Source: CAWUKT01 sp964352215 | Lineage (GTDB): Bacteria; Bacteroidota; Bacteroidia; J057; JADKCL01 | DNA: 64,000 nucleotides | Assembly: GCA_964352215.1 (NCBI GenBank) | Contig: CAYGRE010000010.1 | Location: forward strand, 28,329 to 92,328 | Direction of reading: 5' to 3' | Shown here: positions 16,783 to 25,190 of the stretch, piece after piece | Layout: each line of letters begins with the position of its first letter | Numbering within the stretch: position 1 is the first letter of the stretch | Notes under the pieces: model-generated | The model's input: the letters and a program-made list of their open reading frames with translations, nothing else | What the model was told of the DNA's origin: nothing | Databases searched by the model: none | Translations under genes and position numbers: made by a program

Positions 16783-17298
16783 CTACTCCACCTTAGAAGA
16801 TATCTTTTTCATCCGGGTCCAGGCCATATAACTCAGGATAAGCGGAAAAATGAGCAGTAAAAACTGAGGTAGCATCCGGAGTTCAATCTCCTCGCCGTCT
16901 ACTGCATCCCCCACATGCCAAACGGCTGATTGAGCAACCAAATAGGCAATAACCATCTGGGCTGCAAATCCTCCTACTGCCTTTCCCAATCTATCCACCT
17001 TTCTGTTCCAGTCGACCTTGGCGAAGAGTATCCACATCAGGAGAAATGCCAGACCAAGCATCCAGGCAACTAAAAGGATCAACTCCGGACGTAGGAAAAA
17101 CCAGGTCAGATCAGTGGTAGCAGTTCGGCTGGCAAAGTCATTCGTCTCAGAGGTAATCCAGAAGGGATGCAAAAAGGCAGTTTGGTGGGTGCTCCAGTTC
17201 CCGGCATAAGACAGCGGGGCAAATACAAACAGAAATTGCAGGATGGCCGCAAAAAAGAGCTGGGCCTGGTACCAATAAAATTTGCGTGGGCGGGCCAT
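16783..17298 (-). CDS. Four-helix membrane protein, DUF4293-like
   Basis: The 171-residue product has four probable membrane helices (AQLFFAAILQFLFVFAPLSY, ELILLVAWMLGLAFLLMWIL, FAAQMVIAYLVAQSAVW, LLLIFPLILSYMAW) and ends in a basic tail MKKISSKVE. Its layout copies that of the DUF4293 protein encoded six bases upstream: an opening helix with a short exposed loop of about 45 residues, then three helices and a basic tail. I read the pair as diverged tandem paralogues cotranscribed on the minus strand; the sequence similarity is weak and the family call for this copy is inferred from layout. Function unknown. Confidence 0.65.
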   Translation of the reverse strand: MARPRKFYWYQAQLFFAAILQFLFVFAPLSYAGNWSTHQTAFLHPFWITSETNDFASRTATTDLTWFFLRPELILLVAWMLGLAFLLMWILFAKVDWNRKVDRLGKAVGGFAAQMVIAYLVAQSAVWHVGDAVDGEEIELRMLPQFLLLIFPLILSYMAWTRMKKISSKVE

Positions 17299-17304
17299 GG
17301 GGCC

Positions 17305-17823
17305 TTAACGGAGACGGTTACTACTCTGAATCAAACGTTCATCTTTTTTGATCCGGCTGATGGCCAGCCAGACAAATATCAAAGCGACGGCAGGAACGAA
17401 AAATCCATAGGCAATGTCGTGTCGTAGGTCATCCGGCGAACCAGCCATTTCAGGCAATTGCATGAAGAGCAGAACCGCCACCAACAATTGCCCCATCAGC
17501 AATAGAATCCCCACATAAGACATCTTTATTTGCCGCTGGCGGTCTCCGTACAGGAAAACCAATACGATGAGGTAGATCGAGGTCAGCGCCACCAGGAGAA
17601 CATGTATCATCAGAAAGGTATCGTCAGAGAAGCCAATGGATTCTTCGACAAAGTTGGCGGTAGCTTCATCAAGTCCTGTTTTGCTAATGGACATTCCAGA
17701 CAACTCCACGGTAATACCTTCCATAGAATCGTTGTTTGAGGCAACTCCCAGTGGAAGGAAAAGTACGGCGATATTTGCTGCCGCGGCCAGGATGAGAAAT
17801 ATCGTTTGTATACGTTGGATCAT
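17305..17823 (-). CDS. DUF4293 family membrane protein
   Basis: This 172-residue protein begins MIQRIQTIFLILAAAANIAV and ends RIKKDERLIQSSNRLR, the two ends that define DUF4293, a Bacteroidota-specific four-helix membrane family. Between them are helices around residues 7-27, 67-85, 95-115 and 130-150, and an exposed loop after the first helix. It is the first gene of a two-gene minus-strand unit with the paralogue-like gene six bases downstream. The family has no known function. The opposite-strand gene at 18007 is divergent with about 180 bp of shared upstream sequence. Confidence 0.85.
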   Translation of the reverse strand: MIQRIQTIFLILAAAANIAVLFLPLGVASNNDSMEGITVELSGMSISKTGLDEATANFVEESIGFSDDTFLMIHVLLVALTSIYLIVLVFLYGDRQRQIKMSYVGILLLMGQLLVAVLLFMQLPEMAGSPDDLRHDIAYGFFVPAVALIFVWLAISRIKKDERLIQSSNRLR

Positions 17824-17933
17824 TTTGGATCGGATTTATGCACGAAATTAAGAAAGACGAACGAACCCTCAAATCTATCCTTGCGATTCACCTCTTATTT
17901 GTGGTTCATCCTGAGATATCAAATTGGATTGCC

Positions 17934-17941
17934 TATTTTTG
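17934..17941 (+). promoter_or_regulatory. Candidate -7 element upstream of the papain-like gene
   Basis: TATTTTTG matches TAnnTTTG exactly and lies 66 bp before ATG 18007; no TTG is found at the proper -33 spacing. Weak support. Confidence 0.3.
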
Positions 17942-18006
17942 TAAGGATACACATTCCAACTCAAAGTCGCTTGTCTCAAATTTTCAACATATCGCTACAC
18001 CTGGGC

Positions 18007-18651
18007 ATGATGACCCTTTTGGCAACCTTGCTGGCTCTCCCGCTCAAAGCCCAGGACACCTTGAAAGTTCACTTTTACTATGGTTCCCGCCCTGGAAAAC
18101 TCTTCAAGCAGCAGGAGGCAAAGTACTTTGGAGGCATCCACGGCGGCCACGTTTCCCTGGAATCTTCGGATGGCATCTATGGATTTGGTCCCAAAGGGAA
18201 ATTTCACGTCGTCGCCCGTAGAAAAGAGCACAAGCACCACAGCTACTTCCAGTACCAAAGCAGAGAAGAATTCTGCCGGGACTCAGCGGGTGCACAATAC
18301 CTCACCATTTCAATTCCAGTAGAGGAGGCACAAATGGCTTGTGTGGATTCTCTGCACAGCTGCTACCGGGAAGATGTTCCCTATGACTATGCCTTCATCG
18401 GCATGCGGTGTACCGCCGCCTCCAGCGATATTCTTTCGCAGATTGGGCTCCTCAACCGCCGCCGCAAAAATGGTCAGATCCGGTATTTCTACCCCCGCAA
18501 GCTACGGAATAAGCTCACCCGGATGGCAGCCGCCAACAACTGGCCCATGGTCTATCGGCAGGGCAATCCCCGCAGAAAATGGGAGCCCGACCTCAAGCGC
18601 ACCTGGGTTCCGATCCGGGAGAATGCTTGCTTCCAGGCGCCTTGCAGGTAA
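18007..18651 (+). CDS. Secreted or periplasmic protein, possibly with a permuted papain fold
   Basis: The 214-residue product has a signal peptide (MMTLLATLLALPLKAQ). Mature residues include GGIHGGHVSLESSDGIYGFG and later YDYAFIGMRCTAASSDIL; an early His in GGH and a late Cys in a helix start (RCTAASS) is the order seen in circularly permuted NlpC/P60 (YiiX/YaeF-like) enzymes, which act on amide bonds. That assignment rests only on this pattern. The C-terminal third is basic (LNRRRKNGQIRYFYPRKLRN). The signal peptide decides the start at 18007; earlier in-frame codons overlap the divergent gene's promoter. The next gene begins 32 bp downstream on the same strand, so the two are probably cotranscribed. 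Confidence 0.6.
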   Translation: MMTLLATLLALPLKAQDTLKVHFYYGSRPGKLFKQQEAKYFGGIHGGHVSLESSDGIYGFGPKGKFHVVARRKEHKHHSYFQYQSREEFCRDSAGAQYLTISIPVEEAQMACVDSLHSCYREDVPYDYAFIGMRCTAASSDILSQIGLLNRRRKNGQIRYFYPRKLRNKLTRMAAANNWPMVYRQGNPRRKWEPDLKRTWVPIRENACFQAPCR

Positions 18652-18683
18652 AACCTTCCCACTGGCTGGAGGGTTGTGCTTAT

Positions 18684-21323
18684 ATGGCCAACAAGCTCTA
18701 CCTCCTTTCCGGAAACGGTTCCATCAATGCCTGGTGGGAGGACACCCTCCCCTACTTCCAAGAGACCACCCCGATCCCACTGGAGCTTCCCGGATTTGGT
18801 GACAATCCATCTGACCGCTTCCACTCCATCAGTCAACTGGCTGATGCCCTGATCGAAATGACCGAACCCGGCCATCCGATTTTCGCAGCGGGAGTCAACG
18901 GCTTGGTGGCCCTGCATGCCCTGGCCCGCCGCCCCGGGCACTTCAGCACCCTCTACCTACTCGCTCCCGTGGGGGCCTTTCTTTGGAAGCGGCGCTTTGT
19001 GAAGCTCATGTCTCCCAAGCCAGTGCGCAAACTGATCCACTACCTGCTTCGTACCCGGCCCAAGTTGTTTGCCCGAAAGTTCAGCTCTAAGAAATGGACC
19101 GATGCACAATACCGCCGCATGGGAGAAGGATACGGCAAATGCAAAGCATTCCAGGAGTATTTTGACTTCGTCAATCCGGTGGAGGCACTTGACCTACTGG
19201 AGTATGTAACCGATCGGGTGGTCCTGATCTGGGGCCGCAACGATGCCGTGCTTGGCTTGAAACAGGCCGCCGCCTGGGACAGTATCCTTCCCAGAGCCGA
19301 ACTCGAAGTGGTGGTCAAAGAAGATTGGGAGCACTATCCCTATATTGACGATCCGAAAGGATTTGCCGAGGATATGGAAGCAGGACCAGCAGGCTGGACC
19401 GCGCACAGCAAAGCCGGACGGCTTCAATTGGCGGATTTGGCGGGCCTGGAAGTACCCAAAAGTTATACGGCGACTTCGAAGCAGAAAGCGGAGGAAATCG
19501 TTACCCGATTGAAGGGTGGGCGGCCTGGAGGCGGTCAGGGAAAGGCTGGCCAAGCTGGAGGTGGCCAAGTTGCAGTCGGCCAAGCTGTGGCCAGCCCAAG
19601 CAATCCTACTAAATTGTATGCCGTCCGTTCCTCCGGGGCCAATGAAGACCAAATCGACAACAGCCACGCAGGTCGGCATCACTCATTTCTCAGGGTTCCG
19701 GTAGAGGAAATTGCAGCGAAAGCTGCCTACCTCCTGGAAGGAGGACTCGAAGAAGTCGCCATCCAGGAATTCATCGAACCAAAGATCAGTGGGGTAGCAT
19801 TTGTCCGGGGAATCTCCGCTGAGGTGGAAATGGTAGCAGGGCATCTGGAAGAATTGGTGAGCGGGACCAAAGACCCGACCAGATTTGTAGCCTCTAAACT
19901 GGGAGGAGAATGGGAAGTCGATGGATTGAGTACAACCACCTCTTCCGCCTCAACAGATCCACATGAACCCATCGATGGAGACACTATCAAATTCCGCAAA
20001 TCGCTCACGGACTTCCTGCACCGCGCCATCGCCGCCTTCCACTTCATCCCTTCCGACATTGAATGGGCCTGGGACGGACAGCGCTTCCACCTCCTGCAAC
20101 TGCGACCGGTGACCACCTACCATTGGCGACGGGTACTCACCTCTGCCAATCTCGACGAAATCCTCCCCAAGCAGGTTTCCCGACTAATGGAAAATGCCCA
20201 ACGACAAGCCTCCCTCAGCATCGGACGGCTGTATGCCCTCTGGGATCCGGCCACCCTCGACGCCAACGAACCCTTTTCTGTGGTCCATGAAGATGCGTCG
20301 TACATCAACCTCGATCTTTTCCTCTCCCGTTTCAAGTCATGGGGACTCCCCTCAAACCTCCTTGCCAAAGAGATCGGAGGAGCGGTCCCCAAATTCGGTT
20401 TCAACCCCTTGCGATTTATCCGCAATATCCCCCGCTTTCTGAAAATGCAGGGCGTGATCCGAAGAGGATTGCTGCGTTCAGGAGAAAGGCTGGCCGAATT
20501 TGAGGCTGAGTTGGATCGGATTCTGGCGAAATCCCCGACAGGAGATGAAGATGGCTCTCCATCAAATGGCTCTCCCTCAAATGGTTCTCCCTCAACCAGA
20601 GAAGCAGACCTCGTACACTGGTTCACCCGTTTTTACATCTTCATCGTTCGGCAAAATATGCTGATCAATGCCAGTCTTTCGGCTTCGGGCGGGAAATTTC
20701 TCGGCAAAGGGAAAACAGTCTACCACGACATGCAGAACGAATCCAGCCCCCACCGCCTTACCTGGGAGAGTGACCCGGCGACGCCAAGGGAAAAAGTACC
20801 GGACGCCCAACTGGTCATTCCCTCCTTCCCCCCCGATGCCTGGCCGGCCCACGTCCGCTTTGTGCATTGGCTGCGCGGCCCTGGATTGGGCGGCTACTAC
20901 TTCGAGGTTCGGGAATGGTTCAGGGACAGCAATATGCGCCTGTTTCACCGCCTCCACCATGCGCTCAAAGGGTCAGCCTGGCTGGAACCACATCCCGGAA
21001 CCCGCACCAGGGCCGGAACATTCTGGCAGGATGGCGGGGGCGACCTCCGCCAGGAACATGGATTTGTCATCTATCCGGGTGGTGCCCAAGGTACCGTAGG
21101 AAAGGACATCCTCATCGTAGACGCACTTGATCCCGGCCAGTTCGAAACGTACAAGGCAGCAAAAGCGGTAGTGGCCCGGATGGGCGGACGCCTGTCCCAT
21201 GGCTCCACCCTCTTGCGAGAGTTGGGCAAGCCCAGCGCGATCCTCCCAGATGCGCCTGAGGGACTCGAAGGTCAGACCGTTCATTATAAAGATGGCGTGA
21301 TTACCCTCGAAAAAAACCTTTAA
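18684..21323 (+). CDS. Fusion: alpha/beta-hydrolase-like domain + PEP synthase/rifampin-phosphotransferase-like ATP-grasp and phospho-His domains
   Basis: The 879-residue product has three parts. Residues 1-235 resemble an alpha/beta hydrolase (LYLLSGNGSINAWW, LELPGFGDNPSD, VVLIWGRNDAVLGLKQAAAW, WEHYPYID), but the nucleophile elbow reads AAGVNGLVALHA, placing Asn72 where Ser is expected, so this part may be non-catalytic. Residues ~237-520 carry a PPDK/PEP-synthase ATP-grasp domain (LADLAGLEVPKSYTATSK, LYAVRSSGANEDQ, VAIQEFIEPKISGVAFVRG, IEWAWDGQRFHLLQLRPVT). A ~260-residue middle region follows, then a swivelling phosphohistidine domain with His839 in GGRLSHGSTLLRELGKP. The module transfers phosphate from ATP via His to an unknown acceptor; rifampin phosphotransferases have the same order. 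A Gly/Gln linker (~278-305) and an SPSNG triple repeat (~622-636) are slippage insertions. No signal peptide. Confidence 0.82.
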   Translation: MANKLYLLSGNGSINAWWEDTLPYFQETTPIPLELPGFGDNPSDRFHSISQLADALIEMTEPGHPIFAAGVNGLVALHALARRPGHFSTLYLLAPVGAFLWKRRFVKLMSPKPVRKLIHYLLRTRPKLFARKFSSKKWTDAQYRRMGEGYGKCKAFQEYFDFVNPVEALDLLEYVTDRVVLIWGRNDAVLGLKQAAAWDSILPRAELEVVVKEDWEHYPYIDDPKGFAEDMEAGPAGWTAHSKAGRLQLADLAGLEVPKSYTATSKQKAEEIVTRLKGGRPGGGQGKAGQAGGGQVAVGQAVASPSNPTKLYAVRSSGANEDQIDNSHAGRHHSFLRVPVEEIAAKAAYLLEGGLEEVAIQEFIEPKISGVAFVRGISAEVEMVAGHLEELVSGTKDPTRFVASKLGGEWEVDGLSTTTSSASTDPHEPIDGDTIKFRKSLTDFLHRAIAAFHFIPSDIEWAWDGQRFHLLQLRPVTTYHWRRVLTSANLDEILPKQVSRLMENAQRQASLSIGRLYALWDPATLDANEPFSVVHEDASYINLDLFLSRFKSWGLPSNLLAKEIGGAVPKFGFNPLRFIRNIPRFLKMQGVIRRGLLRSGERLAEFEAELDRILAKSPTGDEDGSPSNGSPSNGSPSTREADLVHWFTRFYIFIVRQNMLINASLSASGGKFLGKGKTVYHDMQNESSPHRLTWESDPATPREKVPDAQLVIPSFPPDAWPAHVRFVHWLRGPGLGGYYFEVREWFRDSNMRLFHRLHHALKGSAWLEPHPGTRTRAGTFWQDGGGDLRQEHGFVIYPGGAQGTVGKDILIVDALDPGQFETYKAAKAVVARMGGRLSHGSTLLRELGKPSAILPDAPEGLEGQTVHYKDGVITLEKNL
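19517..19602 (+). repeat. In-frame Gly/Gln/Ala repeat expansion within the ATP-grasp fusion gene
   Basis: Imperfect units around GGCCAAGCTGG / GGCCAAGTTGC / GGCCAAGCTGTGG encode GGRPGGGQGKAGQAGGGQVAV, a low-complexity stretch inserted before the LYAVRSSGAN ATP-grasp motif. It preserves the frame and is absent from ordinary family members. Confidence 0.6.
20551..20599 (+). repeat. In-frame 15-bp tandem repeat (SPSNG x3)
   Basis: Three 15-bp units of the form GGCTCTCCATCAAAT / GGCTCTCCCTCAAAT / GGTTCTCCCTCAACC encode GSPSNGSPSNGSPST in the middle region of the fusion protein. Recent slippage is likely because the copies differ by only a few bases. Confidence 0.75.
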
Positions 21324-21429
21324 AACCATCCCTGAAATTTCATCTTTACCCGCAAGGACCATGAATCCCTCCTTTTTCTGAGAGGGTCCAAAGGAAATTA
21401 TTATCTTCCCGGTCCAAGATCATTCTCCC

Positions 21430-24273
21430 ATGAAATACTCCCCCCAATCCCTCATTGGTTTCCGAATCTTTCACCTGGTTTTATTCTCATATCTTTTGTG
21501 GTCATCCGCTGCTTTTGCCCAGCCAACCACCACGACACCACGTACCACCACTCCCCAGGAAACCCTGAACGCAATTCAGCAGCGTGATCAATTGCGCAAG
21601 AATTCGCTGGTCGCCAACCTCCCGGCCCGCAATATTGGCCCCAATGTACAAGGCGGACGGATCGTAGACATTGATGTACTTCCTGAGGACGAACATACTT
21701 GGTATGTCGCTTATGCATCTGGCGGCCTCTTCCGCACCACCAACAACGGGCAATCTTTTGATCCACTCTTCGACAACCAGGGAGCCTTGGGAATAGGAGA
21801 CTTTGCCATTGCCCCCTCAGAAAAGCAAGTGATCTATATAGGCACCGGGGAAAACAATTCAAGCCGGTCATCTTATGCCGGCGCCGGAATTTACCGAAGT
21901 GTGAATGGAGGTGCCTCCTGGGAATACAGAGGCTTGGCAGGAACCCAGCACATCGGAAGGGTGATTGTACATCCCAAAGACCACAATACGGTCTGGGTAG
22001 CGGCCATCGGTCCCCTCTATACCGACAGCAATGACCGTGGCATTTACAAGACCTCCAATGGGGGGCAGACCTGGACCCAGGTCCTGCAAGTCGAAACGGC
22101 CGGGGCGATAGATCTCGTGATTGATCCCTCCAATCCGGACGTTCTCTACGCTTCCTTTTGGGAACGGAGCCGCAAGGCCTATGAATTTGATGAGGATGGT
22201 CCTGGTTCGGGAATTTACAAGTCTACGGATGGTGGTAAAACCTGGAATCTGTCCATGAAAGGAATTCCGCAGGGCGAAGGAACCGGACGCATAGGTCTCG
22301 CAATTTCCTCCTCGCAGCCGAAGACATTGTATGCCTTTCTCGACAACCAGGAAACTGATCCCGCGCTTGCCAAAGAGGATACCATTGCCGGAATCACCAG
22401 CCGCATGCTCAGCAAGATGAATGCCTCGGAATTCCTCGCCCTGGAACCCACCAAACTGGATTCATTTCTTAAGGACAAAGGTTATCCCTCCAAGTACAAA
22501 GCGGCTGGCTTACAGGATGACGTAGAAACCGGAAAAATTACGGTCAAGGATATTGCTGATTATTTTGGCGATGCCAACGATGCCCTCTTCAATACTGCGG
22601 TCAAAGGGGCAGAGGTTTACCGAAGTGACGATGCCGGCCAAACCTGGTTTAGAACGCATGAGGAACCTTTGCAGGGGGTTTCCTATACCTATGGCTATTA
22701 CTTTGGTCAAGTACGGGTGGCTCCGGATGATCCAGACCGTCTTTACATTACCGGGGTGCCGGTATTGTCTTCGGAGGATGGCGGCAAAAACTGGGCCCGG
22801 CTCGATACGGTAGGCGATATCCACGTGGACCACCACGAACTCTGGATCAATCCCCGGAAATCGGACCAGATGCTTCTGGGCAATGATGGGGGCCTCTACG
22901 CCACCTATGACCGGGGCGTCCATTGGACCCACCTCAACAACCTCCCGGTTGGCCAATTCTATACCGTGATGGTCGACAATGCCAAGCCCTACAATGTCTA
23001 TGGCGGCACCCAGGACAATGGTGTCCTCAAAGGTTCCTCCCAATCAATCCCCGGAAAGACCAGCCCCTGGAAACGGATATTCGGAGGCGATGGCATGTTC
23101 ATTGTGGTCGACAACGAAGTTCCTGACCGGGTCTATACCGGATTCCAGTTTGGGAATTACTACCGCCTCGAGAAGGGTGGAACTGAATATATTACCCCCC
23201 AACACGACATCGCCAGTCCCAAATACCGCTTCAACTGGCGTACCCCGCTGGTGCAAAGCCCCCACAACCACGAAATTCTCTACATGGGCAGCCAGTTCCT
23301 GATGCGCTCTCTCAACCGGGGCGAAAAATGGGAAGAGATCAGCACTGACCTGACCAGCAACTACCAACCCCAGGGAAATGTCCCCTATTCAACCCTCACC
23401 ACGATTGCCGAATCCCCCTTGAAGTTTGGTTTGATCTGGACCGGATCAGATGACGGACGGGTAAACGTCACCACCGACGGAGGAAATACCTGGGACCGGG
23501 TAGATGACAATGGTTTGCCCCAGGGATTATGGGTAGGTCAGGTATTTGCTTCCACCTATGATCAGAATACTGCTTTTGTAACCCTGACTGGTTACCGGAA
23601 CGACGACTTTCACGCTTACGTCTACAAAACCACTGATCTAGGAAAGAACTGGTCTTCCCTCCAGGGTGACCTCCCCGAAGAATCGGTGAATGTGATTGTA
23701 CAAGACCCGGTCAATCCAGACCTCTTCTACCTCGGCACCGATCAAGCCAGTTACATCAGCCTCAATGCAGGTCAGAATTGGAATTACCTCGGACAACTGC
23801 CCAATGTTGCCTCTTACGATATGATGGTTCATCCCCGGGAAAATGAACTGGTGATTGCCACCCACGGACGCAGCATCTACGTACTGGATGTCAAGCCCCT
23901 TCAAAATTGGAAGGACCGGGAAGAAGGACAGCAGTTAATGGTCTACGATGCCCCCGATCAGCGGTGGCGAAGCAATTGGGGTGAAAAGCGCTATTCCTGG
24001 TCAGATTCCCGTACTCCCAAGACACAGATTGATTATATCATTGATGCCCCTACCGAAGTCAAGCGTCAAATCGAAATTGTGGTGCGGAACAGCGAAGGCA
24101 AAGAGTTGTACAAAGAAAGTGTGCAGGCTGACCCCGGATTCAACCGTTGGACCTGGGACTTGAATATTGGCACACCGGAAAAGCCCGAATATCCTGCGGC
24201 GGGAGATTATGAAGTGGAATTCAAAATGAACTTCGAAAAGCGGATTGCCGGATTGAGTTTGACGGAGAAGTAG
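21430..24273 (+). CDS. Secreted BNR/Asp-box (sortilin-like) beta-propeller protein
   Basis: The 947-residue product has a signal peptide ending near SAAFAQ and many Asp-box/BNR turns of the type S-x-D-x-G-x-T-W: SVNGGASWEYRG, KTSNGGQTWTQV, KSTDGGKTWNLS, RSDDAGQTWFRT, TTDGGNTWDRV, KTTDLGKNWSSL, SLNAGQNWNYLG. This marks a double or large beta-propeller of the VPS10/sortilin-like, glycosyl-hydrolase-annotated family common in Bacteroidota. The last ~120 residues (after VLDVKPLQNW) are a separate domain ending in YEVEFKMNFEKRIAGLSL, similar to FlgD-like Ig domains, with no T9SS motif. Location is therefore periplasmic or outer membrane; ligand unknown. The nearest upstream gene ends 106 bp away, so it is likely transcribed on its own. 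Confidence 0.85.
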   Translation: MKYSPQSLIGFRIFHLVLFSYLLWSSAAFAQPTTTTPRTTTPQETLNAIQQRDQLRKNSLVANLPARNIGPNVQGGRIVDIDVLPEDEHTWYVAYASGGLFRTTNNGQSFDPLFDNQGALGIGDFAIAPSEKQVIYIGTGENNSSRSSYAGAGIYRSVNGGASWEYRGLAGTQHIGRVIVHPKDHNTVWVAAIGPLYTDSNDRGIYKTSNGGQTWTQVLQVETAGAIDLVIDPSNPDVLYASFWERSRKAYEFDEDGPGSGIYKSTDGGKTWNLSMKGIPQGEGTGRIGLAISSSQPKTLYAFLDNQETDPALAKEDTIAGITSRMLSKMNASEFLALEPTKLDSFLKDKGYPSKYKAAGLQDDVETGKITVKDIADYFGDANDALFNTAVKGAEVYRSDDAGQTWFRTHEEPLQGVSYTYGYYFGQVRVAPDDPDRLYITGVPVLSSEDGGKNWARLDTVGDIHVDHHELWINPRKSDQMLLGNDGGLYATYDRGVHWTHLNNLPVGQFYTVMVDNAKPYNVYGGTQDNGVLKGSSQSIPGKTSPWKRIFGGDGMFIVVDNEVPDRVYTGFQFGNYYRLEKGGTEYITPQHDIASPKYRFNWRTPLVQSPHNHEILYMGSQFLMRSLNRGEKWEEISTDLTSNYQPQGNVPYSTLTTIAESPLKFGLIWTGSDDGRVNVTTDGGNTWDRVDDNGLPQGLWVGQVFASTYDQNTAFVTLTGYRNDDFHAYVYKTTDLGKNWSSLQGDLPEESVNVIVQDPVNPDLFYLGTDQASYISLNAGQNWNYLGQLPNVASYDMMVHPRENELVIATHGRSIYVLDVKPLQNWKDREEGQQLMVYDAPDQRWRSNWGEKRYSWSDSRTPKTQIDYIIDAPTEVKRQIEIVVRNSEGKELYKESVQADPGFNRWTWDLNIGTPEKPEYPAAGDYEVEFKMNFEKRIAGLSLTEK

Positions 24274-24293
24274 ACCAATTCTTCTGATTCCGA

Positions 24294-24995
24294 TTATTCT
24301 GAGTCCAATTCCCCGAGCACCTTTCCATCCAGGTCCAGTAGAAAAGTACGGCCCTCATCATCAATTGCTTTGGTTTTCCCATTCTCAAAGAAATGAATGG
24401 TGCGGTAGCGATCGGGAGCAATGATAATCTCTCCCTTTGAGTCAACAACTCCCATGTATCCGGGGCAAATGCCGCAGCGGGCACATTCCAGTGAATGGTG
24501 GTTGGGATCATAAGTAACAAAGGCAATTCTCCCGGGTCCGATTCTCATCATTTGGGAATCCAGCATTGTTGGCCAGATGAGACGGTGGGGGACGATCACC
24601 TCACCCTCATGATTAACCAGATAATACGTTCCTCCATTTCCCCCCGTACAAACTGAATTGATAGGACTGTCAGGGCTGGCCGGGGAAAGAATAAGCATAC
24701 CGATTGATACTTTCTCCTGGTCCATGGCGGTGGGCGTTGCTATAAAGGAGGCAGGAATCGGCAAGACCTCCTGCTCAATAGGGGCAACGATCCCACCCTC
24801 CTGATCAATAAATCCAAACTTGCCCTGGTAGCGCACCACTGCATACCCATCCACAAAGTCACCCACCCAGTAATTTGGATCGGTTGGCTGAAAGGTCTGA
24901 CTGTCCAGATCGAATTGACCAGATAAAGAGGATTGGGCGGGAAGGAAAGTCATGGTAACCAGTAGGATTAAGCTGACATTAAAGAAAATGCGCAT
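24294..24995 (-). CDS. Exported protein with WG-repeat-like segments
   Basis: The 233-residue product has a signal peptide (MRIFFNVSLILLVTMTFLPAQ) and repeated segments of the WG type: YAVVRYQGKFGFIDQEGGIV, GTYYLVNHEGEVIVPHR, YMGVVDSKGEIIIAPDRY, GRTFLLDLDGKVLGEL. These short three-stranded repeats occur in many Bacteroidota surface or periplasmic proteins of unknown role. A cysteine cluster (CARCGICPG) between repeats could form disulfides or bind a metal. It converges with the propeller gene, 20 bp between stops, and is divergent from the giant-protein operon, 195 bp between starts. No further function can be given. Confidence 0.7.
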   Translation of the reverse strand: MRIFFNVSLILLVTMTFLPAQSSLSGQFDLDSQTFQPTDPNYWVGDFVDGYAVVRYQGKFGFIDQEGGIVAPIEQEVLPIPASFIATPTAMDQEKVSIGMLILSPASPDSPINSVCTGGNGGTYYLVNHEGEVIVPHRLIWPTMLDSQMMRIGPGRIAFVTYDPNHHSLECARCGICPGYMGVVDSKGEIIIAPDRYRTIHFFENGKTKAIDDEGRTFLLDLDGKVLGELDSE

Positions 24996-25190
24996 ATACA
25001 AAGTTCTACAATTTCTATGCCATTTGGCAACCTGATATTACCGGTTGATACAGATTTTATTTGCTTTTCTCTGATATAAAGGCGAAAATTATAACGGATT
25101 CCTGACGGTATCCTCGTTAATAATCAACAGCTCCCCTTTTCAATTTCCAACTGAAGACCCATTCCAGGGTTCGTCTCACATTGTACTGCT

